From contig OX638370.1 of assembly GCA_951812925.1 (NCBI GenBank), positions 5,914,001 to 5,978,000 on the forward strand: 64,000 nt of DNA. Direction: 5' to 3'. The stretch's first letter is position 1. Each line of letters begins with the position of its first letter. The translations under genes were made by a program, and so were the position numbers. The DNA comes from Calliopum simillimum (lineage: Eukaryota; Arthropoda; Insecta; Diptera; Lauxaniidae). This document shows positions 1 to 9,979 of the stretch, one piece after another. The notes below the pieces were generated by a model that was not told the DNA's origin, ran no database searches, and saw only the letters and a program-made list of their open reading frames with translations.

Positions 1-423
1 TTCATATTTCCTGCAGTGCTGTTCAAATCAGTCCCTCACAGTCAGATAATTAATTAAAATAATTATAATCATAAAGTGCAGTGCAAAAGTGGGATGCGTT
101 CATCCACTGGGACACATATTAAAATTAAAAAAAAAAATAAAAAATTTTTAATTAAAAATCTGACACCATAAACAACTAAAATCTGCGGAAAAGCTAAGTA
201 TCTTAGTTAAAATAAAATAAAGTGAAATTTTCACTTGTCTAGCATTTTTGTCTCGTAGTGTTGATCGTGTTTATTGTGCTTCTCAAACAGTCTCAGCAAC
301 TGGTTTGTGCCGCCGCTAAAGGGCGTTTTTCAGCAAATGCAAGTTTAGGGTTACCAACTTTTTGGAAAACACTAAATTTTGTAAAATTCTGAAAAACTTA
401 AACGAAGCAAAGCTTGAGCATAT

Positions 424-1959
424 ATGAATGGTCAACACTCCCCTCAATCAGTCAATAATTTGACCAAAACGAGTTTAAGTGATCTGCTATCTCACTCTAA
501 TGTAGACAATGCAAATATAGTGAAGTCAGTACTCTCTCCTGCTAAACTGCAAACACAAAAGCGAATTCCCAACACATCGCCGCTTGATAAGTCGCTACTC
601 GCAGCGAATGCGCAATTAAATCAGAAAAAAACATCTTCGCCCTCTGCACAATTGAAAGAAAAAGCAACAGACGCTCAATGTTCTTCGACTGAGAAGAGTC
701 TGCCGCTTGTATCTAGCAACATGCAACAGAACAACACAAGAAGTGATAGCAACAATGAAGCGCATAAGGCCTCCACTGGCACGACTTCAAAACCATCTGC
801 AACTGGAGCTAACAAAGTGCAAACTGGTATTGATCGCTATATGATCATGAATTCTAAAAGAAAGCGTAGCCCTCAAAAAGAAAATGTAGGCAACTCAAAA
901 AAAATTAATATGGCAATAGTTCCTTCAAACGTTTTGTCTGGCAATAGATTTGCTCCGTTAGGTGAATTATGTGACTCAAACGAAAAAAATCCTAGTTCAC
1001 CACCCAAAATCTTTAAACCACCTCCAATTTATTTGCGTGAACTTATTGGGAAAGATAACTTTTTTATTGTGTCTTTGACAAGAGGTAACATTCATGAAAC
1101 GAAGATTCAAACAAAAACAGAGGAATTTTTTCGCATAGTTGCTAAAAATTTTAATGACTGCAAAAAGTCATATTACACATACCAGCTGAAAAGCAGCAAA
1201 GGTATTACAGTTATCATTAAAGGTATTGATTCCTCAGTTGACACTGCGGAAATTAAAGAAGCTTTAGAAGAGAAAAATTTCCATCCTAAAGCTATTATAA
1301 ATATTATAAATAAAGAAAAGGTCCCCCAACCAATGTTTAAGGTTGATCTCCAACCTGATTTGGTAAAATTAAAGAAGAATGAGTCGCATCCAATTTATAA
1401 GCTGCAGTACTTGCTTCACCGTCGAGTGGTGGTTGAGGAACCCCATAAACGTAACGGTCCGGTACAATGTACTAACTGCCAAGAGTATGGGCACACTAAA
1501 ACATACTGTACCCTTCAGGCTGTCTGTGTAGCATGTGGAGAACTTCACAATATTTCTGAATGCAAATTAAAAGGGCAAACCGATGCAAACCTAAAAAAAT
1601 GCGCCAACTGTCAAGGAAACCACACTGCTAACTACAGGGGCTGCCCTATTTATAGAGAGCTTAAAACAAAAATCTCTGAAAAAAGGCAAGTAGCTCGTAA
1701 CCCAAACCAAGCTATTTCTATTTTTACACCTCGTAACTTTGTACAACAAAAAGGTAACGCGAATCCAGTGAATCCAGTCATAACATATTCAAATGCATTG
1801 TCTGGGGGAACAACTACACCCCAACAAATTAGTTTAGAAAACCAAATTTCATGCTTAACGCAAACATTGAATCAATTCATGATTTCAATGCAATCAACTT
1901 TACAAGATTTAGTTAAAACTCAAAACCAGCTCCTCCAAATCTTGATTGCTCAAAAATAA
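424..1959 (+). CDS. LINE ORF1: Gag-like protein with three zinc knuckles
   Basis: A 511-residue protein that should bind the element RNA and form the ribonucleoprotein particle. The first ~200 residues are Ser/Asn/Lys-rich and look disordered, and a basic KRKRSP patch near residue 145 could be a nuclear signal. A folded middle part (about residues 200-340) is followed by three cysteine-rich knuckles at about 350-415: CTNCQEYGHTKTYC (CX2CX4HX4C), CVACGELHNISEC and CANCQGNHTANYRGC. The HTANYRGCPIY block is typical of jockey ORF1 proteins. The Gln-rich C-terminal tail may be a coiled coil. The start is the first ATG of the open frame, after a 5'UTR with other short frames. No stop or frameshift is seen. 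Confidence 0.88.
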   Translation: MNGQHSPQSVNNLTKTSLSDLLSHSNVDNANIVKSVLSPAKLQTQKRIPNTSPLDKSLLAANAQLNQKKTSSPSAQLKEKATDAQCSSTEKSLPLVSSNMQQNNTRSDSNNEAHKASTGTTSKPSATGANKVQTGIDRYMIMNSKRKRSPQKENVGNSKKINMAIVPSNVLSGNRFAPLGELCDSNEKNPSSPPKIFKPPPIYLRELIGKDNFFIVSLTRGNIHETKIQTKTEEFFRIVAKNFNDCKKSYYTYQLKSSKGITVIIKGIDSSVDTAEIKEALEEKNFHPKAIINIINKEKVPQPMFKVDLQPDLVKLKKNESHPIYKLQYLLHRRVVVEEPHKRNGPVQCTNCQEYGHTKTYCTLQAVCVACGELHNISECKLKGQTDANLKKCANCQGNHTANYRGCPIYRELKTKISEKRQVARNPNQAISIFTPRNFVQQKGNANPVNPVITYSNALSGGTTTPQQISLENQISCLTQTLNQFMISMQSTLQDLVKTQNQLLQILIAQK

Positions 1960-1961
1960 AT

Positions 1962-4631
1962 AAATTAAAAATTTGTGTCTGGAATGCAAACGGTATTAAC
2001 CAACATAAAAATGAAATTTTCCATTATTTGAATGAAGAAGAAATTGATCTAATGCTTATCTCAGAAACTCATCTGACCGATAAGTATAATTTCTATATTC
2101 CTGGGTATAAATTTTACGGAACAAACCATCCCGATGGTAAGTCACATGGGGGCACGGGAATCCTTATTCGTAACCGTCTTAAACATTATTGTTTAGAGCC
2201 CTACTCAAAAAATTTTCTTCAGGCTACTTCTATTTGCCTACAAAACCAGCCCCAAAACCTAACTATTTCGGCAGTTTACTGCCCACCTCGCTTTGCCATT
2301 AGTGAAAAGCAATTTAAGGATTTTTTCGACACATTGGGAGGTAAGTTTTTAGCTGCTGGAGACTATAACTCCAAGCACACGTATTGGGGGTCCCGACTTA
2401 TAAACCCTAAAGGAAAGCAGCTATACAATATGTTAATAAGAAATAGCACCCTTTTCGATTTTGCTTCACCAGGACAACCTACATATTGGCCAGCCGACCG
2501 AAGTAAAATCCCTGACCTTATTGATTTTGCCATTACAAAAGGTATCGAAAGAAACTTAATATCTGCCGAGACACAGATAGCACTCTCCTCTGACCACTCA
2601 CCAATAATATTCTGCCTTTTGGTTGAACCAAAGTATGTTGAGCCCCCTAAGGGTTTAACATCGTATAAGACCAATTGGCTTAAGTATAAGAAATATATAA
2701 GCTCACATATTCACACAAGTTACTCAATAGAATGTAAAGAACACATTGACGATGCTGTTGCTGTTTTTAATTCAATCATATGCGCAGCAGCGAAACACTC
2801 AACACCAGAACAGGCTCCGAGAACTTCAAAAACTTGTGCTTTCACCAATAGCGAAATTGAGTTTTTCGTAGCTGAGAAACGAAGAATGAGGCGCGAGTGG
2901 CAACTTCATAGATCTCCAGCTTCTAAAGCAAAGCTAAAAATTGCAACATCCAAACTAAGGTCTGTCTTAAACAGTAAAGAACATTTAGACCAGGAAAAAT
3001 TTGTCTCAAAGCTAGACCCTAATAAAAATGGCAAACAGTCTTTGTGGAAAGCTAGTAGAAAAATTAGGACTCCAATCGAAAGTGATCTGCCGATTAGAGC
3101 CTCTCTTGGAAACTGGGCTCGAAGTGATGAAGAAAAAGCTGATGCTTTTGCAAATCATTTGAGCACAGTTTTTCAACCAAACCCTCCTATTCAAGGCGTT
3201 ATACCTCCTATTTTGTCAATTAACAGCGATGTTATGCAAATGAGTTTTTACACTAGCAATTTAAAGGTTTTAGTTCAAGAAATGTGTCCGACAAAAGCCC
3301 CTGGGTGGGATCATATAACTCCTAAAATGATAAAGGAACTGCCAAATACAGCTTTGGTCTTTTTGACTAGACTTTTTAATGCTATCATTCAGTATGGGCA
3401 TTACCCAGTAGCATGGAAAATCTCATTAATCACCATGATTCCAAAACCTGGAAAAGATCGTACATTACCTTCTTCATATAGACCCATCAGTCTTTTACCA
3501 TGCTTATCCAAGCTATTTGAAAAATTAATTCTGTCAAAGCTTATACCGTATGCAACTGAAAAAAATTTATTCCCGGCCCACCAATTCGGTTTCCGGAAAC
3601 AACACGGAACAATCGAGCAGGTTAATAGAATAACAAATGAAATAAGGAAGGCTTTTGAGCAAAGAGAATATTGTACGGCAGTTTTTCTCGACGTAGCCCA
3701 AGCATTTGATAAAGTATGGCATGAAGGTCTAGTCAATAAAATTAAACACGTATTGCCTTCTAACGTTCACAAAACATTTATTTCTTACCTGGAAAGCAGG
3801 CATTTTAGAATAAAACACAACAGTTTTATTTCATCTTCTTTTAAAATAAATGCAGGTGTTCCTCAAGGAAGCGTTCTAGGTCCTTTTCTGTACTTACTCT
3901 ATACCTCTGATTTACCTATTATCACAGGCACTACCCTATCTACTTTCGCAGACGATACGGCAGTTATAAGCTGTAGCCGGTGTCCCCTAGAAGCGGCTCG
4001 AAAACTCCAACTTCATTTAAATTCAATCGAAGAATGGTTGCTATTATGGCGCATAAAAGTAAACGAACAAAAATGTAAGCAGGTTACTTTTACTCTTAGA
4101 CGAGGTGAATGCCCGGCTATCACATTAAACAATAAATCAATACCTCAATGCGAAAACGTCACATATTTAGGTATTCATTTAGACAAACGGCTAACGTGGC
4201 GAAAGCACATTGAAGCAAAAAAAACGCAGGTTAAGCTAAAAGCCTCCAGTCTACACTGGCTCATAAATCATCGGTCCCGTCTGAAACTCGAATATAAAAT
4301 TCTTTTATATCAATCCATCATTAAGCCAATTTGGTTATATGGTATACAGTTATGGGGTAACGCCAGCTCCTCGAACATTGAACTAATACAGCGGACTCAG
4401 TCAAAAATTCTAAGAATCATGACAGGTGCTCCATGGTATATACGGAACGAAAACATACATCGGGACCTTTGCATCCCCTTGGTCAAAGACGAAATCAACA
4501 AATACAAGCAAAGTTACGTTGCAAAATTGCTGTATCATCCTAATCCATTGGCACGGAGGTTAAAAAATTTAGACAATTTCTCGAGACTAAAAAGAAAGGA
4601 TCGTCCTGCTATGAATATCGTTAGCAATTAG
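1962..4631 (+). CDS. LINE ORF2: APE-type endonuclease and reverse transcriptase
   Basis: Provides target-primed reverse transcription: an N-terminal apurinic-type endonuclease nicks the target and the RT copies the RNA. Endonuclease motifs in order are VWNANGI (from 1977), LISETHL, GGTGILIRN, AVYCPP, AAGDYN and SDHSPI. RT motifs follow: ITMIPKPGKDRTLPSSYRPI, FRKQHGTIEQV, AVFLDVAQAFDKVWHEGL, GVPQGSVLGP and the catalytic FADDTA. There is no RNase H, as expected for jockey. The frame is open from just after the ORF1 stop, but no in-frame ATG precedes the endonuclease N-terminus; the first in-frame Met is in DLMLISE. ORF2 is therefore reached by reinitiation at a non-AUG codon or by -1 slippage on the A-run before the ORF1 stop. 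About 890 residues, undamaged. Confidence 0.9.
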   Translation, partial: KLKICVWNANGINQHKNEIFHYLNEEEIDLMLISETHLTDKYNFYIPGYKFYGTNHPDGKSHGGTGILIRNRLKHYCLEPYSKNFLQATSICLQNQPQNLTISAVYCPPRFAISEKQFKDFFDTLGGKFLAAGDYNSKHTYWGSRLINPKGKQLYNMLIRNSTLFDFASPGQPTYWPADRSKIPDLIDFAITKGIERNLISAETQIALSSDHSPIIFCLLVEPKYVEPPKGLTSYKTNWLKYKKYISSHIHTSYSIECKEHIDDAVAVFNSIICAAAKHSTPEQAPRTSKTCAFTNSEIEFFVAEKRRMRREWQLHRSPASKAKLKIATSKLRSVLNSKEHLDQEKFVSKLDPNKNGKQSLWKASRKIRTPIESDLPIRASLGNWARSDEEKADAFANHLSTVFQPNPPIQGVIPPILSINSDVMQMSFYTSNLKVLVQEMCPTKAPGWDHITPKMIKELPNTALVFLTRLFNAIIQYGHYPVAWKISLITMIPKPGKDRTLPSSYRPISLLPCLSKLFEKLILSKLIPYATEKNLFPAHQFGFRKQHGTIEQVNRITNEIRKAFEQREYCTAVFLDVAQAFDKVWHEGLVNKIKHVLPSNVHKTFISYLESRHFRIKHNSFISSSFKINAGVPQGSVLGPFLYLLYTSDLPIITGTTLSTFADDTAVISCSRCPLEAARKLQLHLNSIEEWLLLWRIKVNEQKCKQVTFTLRRGECPAITLNNKSIPQCENVTYLGIHLDKRLTWRKHIEAKKTQVKLKASSLHWLINHRSRLKLEYKILLYQSIIKPIWLYGIQLWGNASSSNIELIQRTQSKILRIMTGAPWYIRNENIHRDLCIPLVKDEINKYKQSYVAKLLYHPNPLARRLKNLDNFSRLKRKDRPAMNIVSN

Positions 4632-4662
4632 CTATGTTAAGCTGACTGAATTCTAAATTTTG

Positions 4663-4773
4663 TATGCAGCCGGTATCTGGCGCGTACTTTACTCTATGCA
4701 GCCGGTATCTGGCGCGTACTCTTTCTTATATTTCTTGTTCCTGCTACACATGCAGCCGGAACAACTGGCGCTA
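4663..4773 (+). repeat. 3'UTR tandem repeats of the jockey LINE
   Basis: A 26-bp unit (tatgcagccggtatctggcg...) occurs twice without change at 4663-4688 and 4695-4720. A third diverged copy with an inner change lies at 4750-4773. Such 3'UTR repeats are seen in some insect LINEs; a role as an RT recognition signal is only a guess. Confidence 0.75.
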
Positions 4774-5055
4774 ATTTGTATGGAGCTCTTTTCATTCAAA
4801 CATCCTGCTAGGCGGGCAGCATGTTTGTGAGAAGACTGAACGTACAACAACTGCGTTCTTCTGCGCGTTCACCGAACTCCTAGGATGTACAAGTCCCTAT
4901 TAACTCTGGAGACACATTGAACACTAAATTATATATAAGAATAATTATGTATAATAATGTTATTTAGGATTAAGATTTTTAAACTTATTGTTAGTCTCCT
5001 TAGATGAGAAGATTCAATAAATGATTTCAAGCATTAAAAAAAAAAAAAAAAAAAA

Positions 5056-6707
5056 CCTCAAACATTTTATTCACCACAAATATTTTTATTTCACCACAAA
5101 TTTTTTTTTACCACACAATTATTTTGTACACCCAAAAAGACTTTCAACTATATAAAGAAATAAATAAAAAAAAAATGATTTTTTAAACATTATATTTAAG
5201 TTGTTATATATACACTGTGGAGATAACAGAATTAATTAATAAGCTAATCTAAAAGTTTTTAAAACTTTTGAAGTACATTTTTTAAAATTTGAAATTGAAA
5301 TGCACTCATTAAAAAGTTGAGCATAAATTTCGAATAAATCCAGCTTATTTTAGTTACAGCTCATCCAATTGCAGTCTTGTTTTTTTTTATACATATCTTT
5401 TTAATTTTTAATTGGGTTTTTCTGAGAACTTTATTTCAAAACGTTGCTTAACCTCCTTCATAGACTGATATAATTTTTCTTCAAAGCACTAATAGATCGT
5501 ATAGAACTCATTGATTTAATGAAAATGTTAATTAACTGAACAAAAATTCATTTATATTTTTAATTTTGTTAAATATTTTCATTCATAGTTTCATTAAAAA
5601 ATCATTAAATCAATGAAAAAAATTTTATTTCGAGGTTAATATGCTAAAAGTTTTAGTGATTTTTTTTATTTACATTTTTTGTTCTAAAATTATTGAATTT
5701 TTTTGTTAAACTGAAAAAAAATTTTGAAACAAATATAATGAAAATTTAACATTGATTAAGATTTCAACGCTGGATATGCCAGGGGTAAAACTTTTTGGCG
5801 GACACGACCCCTTTTCGACAGGGAATTGAAAATTAATGTTTTCTATTGCAAAACGATTTTTATTGAAAAATATACTTTTTTTAAAAAAAAGTACATTTTT
5901 TGATTTTTTGAAAAAAGTGCTTACTTTGAAAAAGTACTTGTTTGAAAATGTACTTTTATGTGGGAGGTGTTACGCCCCTTTGTCCAATCAAGATACAAGC
6001 AGTGGCCCATAGTAGTTTCCGGAAAAATTTTCACACAAATAATGAATTTTATTCATTAATACTTTCATAACGATTGGGCTTAAATTAATGAAAAAAATCA
6101 CATACCTAATTAAAAATTTCATTGGGGAATGAAACCATTCATTAGAATTGATTTAATGAAACATGTATAAAAAGCCTTGTTATTACCTAAAAATCATCTG
6201 CAAAGCTTTGTAATTTAATATGTATAATAAAAAATATATAGTTAAAAATACACGATTTTTAGAGAAAATAGCAAACAAAACGCTCATAAAAACTGGAAAA
6301 GATAGAACAAAAAAGAAATTAAAATCCCAAAAACTATTAAAATTAATCGATTTAAATATCTAAGGCCATAAATATTTAATACAAATTGTTTAATTTTTAT
6401 ATTGATTTACTTCATGTAAAATATATATGGGAAAATTTGTACCAAAACATCCCAACTTTGAAAGGCTAGAACTTAACAATACGAGCTAACTTTTAAAAAC
6501 CCTTTGGGGGTTTTTGCCTACTGATAGTCTATTTTCATTTCCCGTTGGTTTCATTCGGGAAAGATTTAGTGACCCAAAATTTGTTGCACAGTGTTATTTG
6601 TCCCGTACAAACATAATATTTATTTTATTAAGATTTCTATTAATTTTTTTCTAATAGAAAAAACTATCTACATAAAAGGGTACGGCCAACGCTGTAAACT
6701 ACTTTTC
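5056..6707. other. AT-rich intergenic DNA, no gene recognised
   Basis: Very A/T-rich with long homopolymer runs and no ORF of note. There are short islands such as 5770-5840 and 5955-5990, the latter carrying a 'ggaggtgttacgcccctttgt' phrase that resembles dispersed repeats near 27690 and 45130. Confidence 0.6.
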
Positions 6708-6709
6708 TA

Positions 6710-7995
6710 TTGGGTGTACAACTTAAAAACCGGAATTTGACGGTGGATGTCCGTACTAACAAATATCGTGAAAGCTCGAACTTTATATATATGTCATTCT
6801 GAAGGTACATTTGACAGCTGTCAAAATTAGTCAACAAAACAATTTTATCTTGTGTGCATCATTATTATTTTTCACGATGAATAACTTCGAAAATTGGAGA
6901 AAAAGACAGCATTTGCGGGAGGGTCGGTTGGGTCATTTTATTGCAAAGAATACTGCTGCGGAAAGTCATAGTTTGCTTGTAGAAGTTTATGGGGACTATG
7001 CTCCAGCTGAATCAAGCTGTCGTGAGTGGTTTCGACGGTTTAAAAGTGGTGATTTTGATATCGAAGGCAAAGAACGTCCTGGTCAGCCGAAAAAGTTTGA
7101 GGATGAAGAATTGGAGGCATTACTCGATCAAGATTCATGTCAAACGCAAGAAGAACTTGCAGAACCATTGGAAGTTGATCGAGCAACAATTTCCAGACGT
7201 TTGAAAGCCTTGGGAATTTTTCAAAAGATGGGAAATCGGGTGCCATACGAGTTGAAGCCAAGGGACGTCGAACGCCGATTTTTAATGTCCACAATGCTGC
7301 TTGAACGCCACAAAGGAAGGGTTTTTTGCATCGTTTTGTCACTGGCGATGAGAAGTGGATCCATTACGATAATCCCAAGCGCAAAACAGCGTATGTCAAG
7401 AAAGGTGAGGCCGGCCCATCACAGCCGAAGCCAAATATTCACGCTTCGAAGGTAATGCTCTGTATTTGGTGGGACCAGCTAGGTGTGATCCATTATGAGC
7501 TGTTGCCAGGTGGCCAAACCATTAATGCTCAACTCTATCGTCAACAATTGATCCGATTGAAGCAGAAAATCCAGGCAGAGCGGCCAACGTATGCGACCAG
7601 ACACGAGTCAATCATTTTCCACCACGATAACGCTCGGCCACATATTGCTGCCCCAGTCAAAAATTATCTGGAAAACAACGGATGGGAAATTTTGCCTCAC
7701 CCGCTTTATAGCCCAGACCTTGCACCATCTGACTACCATTTGTTTCGATTGATGCAGAATGCCCTATCAGGAATACGCTTCACTTCAGTTCAAGATATCG
7801 AAAATTGGCTTGATTCATTTTTGGCCGCCAAGCCGGCGCAATTTTTTTGGGATGGAATTCATAAATTGCCTGAAAGATGGGGAAATGTTGTAGCTTCCAA
7901 TGGATAATACTTTGAATAAAATATATTGTAACATTTTTCCACAATAAAGCATCAAATTTCGCTAAAAAATTCCGGTTTTTAAGTTGTACATCCAA
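6710..7995 (+). mobile_element. mariner transposon, near-complete copy
   Basis: A 1286-bp element bounded by inverted repeats of about 29 bp starting TTGGGTGTACAACTTAAAAA (6710-6738) and ending as its reverse complement (7967-7995), with one visible mismatch. It is flanked on both sides by TA (6708-6709 and 7996-7997), the target duplication of mariner/Tc1 elements. It contains one transposase reading frame with a single frameshift. The near-identical TIRs point to a fairly recent insertion. A second, shorter mariner with a nearly identical coding part lies at 62147-63015. Confidence 0.93.
6877..7907 (+). pseudogene. mariner transposase, one frameshift
   Basis: Cut-and-paste transposase that would bind the TIRs through an N-terminal double helix-turn-helix region and cut DNA with a D,D34D triad. 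The frame starts at the ATG at 6877 (MNNFENWRKR). The N-terminal part contains REWFRRFKSGDFD and a second HTH (TQEELAEPLEVDRATISRRL), followed by RVPYEL, a variant of the family's WVPHEL linker. The reading frame shifts near 7315-7326. The catalytic half continues in another frame with TGDEKW (first Asp), HHDNARPH (second Asp) and YSPDLAPSDYHLF (third Asp). All three Asp are present; only the frameshift breaks the gene. Confidence 0.9.
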
Positions 7996-8217
7996 TATGA
8001 ACTGTACCTAAGTCTCAGGGAGCTTTATTATGTACTTATATGCACTTAAGAAATTGTGACTTTTAATTATATGAGATATGAGAAAACTGTTATATAAAAA
8101 TTAAATGGTGTTCATATAGGGCCGTAAAAGTATAACGTACGCATGTTTAGGTGGGGCGGAGTGGTTCAAGAGTTGCTTATTGTTGCTAATACAGGAGGTA
8201 GGGTCGATGAAATTCTT

Positions 8218-8697
8218 ACGTAAGAAAATAATATGTAATCGAAAAGGGTATCTCGGACCTAGTTTCGGAGATATAGCCATCGGAAGATCAGAATATATAT
8301 CTCTATGAAAACCGCTTTAAGTTGGGAACCCCTGGATGGATTTGTAAAATATTGGTGTCATATGAAAGGTATTTTGACAATCTATAAAAATATTTTGAAC
8401 ATATTTTCAATTGGATTCACAGTTTTCAAGATATGAGGTTTTTTGAAATTTTGTGAAATTTTTCAATAACAAAAACAAATAAATCAATAACACCAGCAAC
8501 AACAACATCAAAAAAACAACAACAGTCACAATAACAACAAAATACCTTTCATATGACACCAATATTTTTCGAATTCATCCAGGGGTTCCCAACTTAAAGC
8601 GGTTTTCATAAAAATATATATTCTGATCTTTCGATGGCTAAATCTCCGATACTAGGTCCGAGATACCCTTTTTGATCACATATTCTTTTTAAGACCT
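8218..8697. repeat. Long imperfect inverted repeat (foldback/MITE-like)
   Basis: A left arm at about 8218-8376 and a right arm at about 8539-8697 are reverse complements with scattered mismatches. Shared blocks include 'gggtatctcggacctag', 'aaaaccgctttaagttggga' and 'ggtgtcatatgaaaggtatt'. The loop of about 160 bp is rich in CAA/AAC triplets. There is no coding potential. It could be a non-autonomous foldback element or an inverted duplication. Confidence 0.8.
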
Positions 8698-9288
8698 AAA
8701 AGATCAATGATTAAAAATTAGTTTCAGAATTTTAGCGAATTTATCACTAAATGACACAAGAACCACATTTTGACCTCCATATGACTTAGAAATCTTTTTT
8801 CTCAGACGTTCTGGAAAAAAAACGGACCCGGTGTTCGGATTAAGGACGTCAAAGTCCCTGGGAAACACATAGTCTGGCCATGACATTTTTTTTTTGTAAG
8901 CCTGTGTAATTTTTCTAATTTTTAAATACCAGTAATTTCGCAAAAATTTTGCTACAAAGTCAAAAAATGAAAAGTATGGTAGACTTGGGCTGTCCCGAGG
9001 AACAAATAATTGATTTCGATGCTTTTTTTGATAACAGTTTGGTTTATTTTTAATTTAAGATCTTAACTTAAAAAATGCGTGTGATTTGTCCCGTACCAAT
9101 CGTGGAATGCTCCATATGTAATCTTATATGTTTTTTTTTTCCCTTTTCTTTGAGGAACATTATTTCATTGTGCAAATAAAAGAGCAAGTAAATAAAATTA
9201 GATTAATCACGGAATAACGTTCACTTACACAAACTTTTGCACGTAATTCCGGCAGAAAGAAAATCATAGTTTTCTTTATAAAAACTAT
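8698..9288. other. No gene recognised
   Basis: AT-rich. A 79-codon minus-strand frame at 8704-8943 (MRNYWYLKIR...) resembles nothing I recognise. It includes a stretch with ordinary composition (WPDYVFPRDFDVLNP) and may be an old repeat relic, but I do not call it a gene. Confidence 0.4.
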
Positions 9289-9979
9289 TTAGGTTAGGTT
9301 AGGTTTAAGTGGCGGCAAATTAGCCACACATAGACCAAAAAGGTCCATAGTGATACCACATCATCCCGGACGTTGAGTCGCGTAGATATAATTAATAAGA
9401 TGTAATAATGGGGTTTCAGGCTTGAGCGTGAAGGCTTTAGAAGCCACTGCGAAGTTTTTTATTGGTTTTAAAACAGTATTTGAAAGTTCTTCAAGATTGT
9501 TAAAAAACATTTGTCCAAGGGTTTTAAATCTGGTTCTGCAAAGCGCTGAAAAAAAACACAGTAGATGTTCCAAATTCTCCTCTTCGTCTTCATCACACCA
9601 CCAACACCTACTATCTGCTAGAAATCCCATTCTATGAGCATGATAACCAATAAGATAGTGTCCGGTGATGGCTCTTGCAACAGTTCTACATGTTTTACGA
9701 GATAATGAGAGAAGGTAGTCGTTTTTATCTTTCCAGAAAGTTGGCCAAAAATGTTTGGTTATTTTGCTAGTATTTGAGTTGATCCATTTTAGGTTAGCCT
9801 CACAGTAAAGCGATTTCTGATATATAACATCGTGGTGCTGTAAGCGAAGTGATACGCTTAACGGTTCATCATCGAGTAGCACACCTGCCTTTGCCTGTTC
9901 ATCAGCAATTTTGTTGCCCTCTATACCTTGGTGAGAAGGTACCCAGTTCAGGCATATTTCAAACTTATTGCTGAGGGTT
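9289..9979 (-). pseudogene. LOA/R1-like LINE relic, 3' half (interrupted by LTR element)
   Basis: Minus-strand remains of the end of a LINE ORF2. Reading leftward from the LTR junction are the tail of RNase H (NWVPSHQGIEGN, IADEQAKAG), a C-terminal domain open as 173 codons at 9361-9882, and a cysteine-histidine motif (CWWCDEDEEENLEHLLC) like the C-terminal knuckle of RNase H-bearing LINEs. The 3'UTR ends in TTAGG-like repeats at 9289-9305 (plus-strand sense). The 5' part continues at 20776-21858, beyond the inserted gypsy-type element. The reading frame is decayed. Confidence 0.85.

Larger units (their letters stand above)
1..5055 (+). mobile_element. Jockey-clade non-LTR retrotransposon (LINE), apparently intact
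   Basis: A two-ORF LINE with a 5'UTR of about 420 bp, ORF1 (nucleic-acid-binding Gag-like protein), ORF2 (endonuclease plus reverse transcriptase without RNase H), a 3'UTR of about 400 bp, an AATAAA signal at 5016-5021 and a poly(A) tail at 5036-5055. Both ORFs are open, so the copy looks young and possibly able to move. The order and motifs are those of the jockey clade. The true 5' end may lie before the window, and I could not find target-site duplications because the left junction is not visible. Confidence 0.9.

Noticed and set aside
6496..6516. Small hairpin aaaaacccttt/gggggttttt
   Set aside because: Terminator-like in bacteria, but this is insect nuclear DNA and such short hairpins are common in AT-rich sequence.
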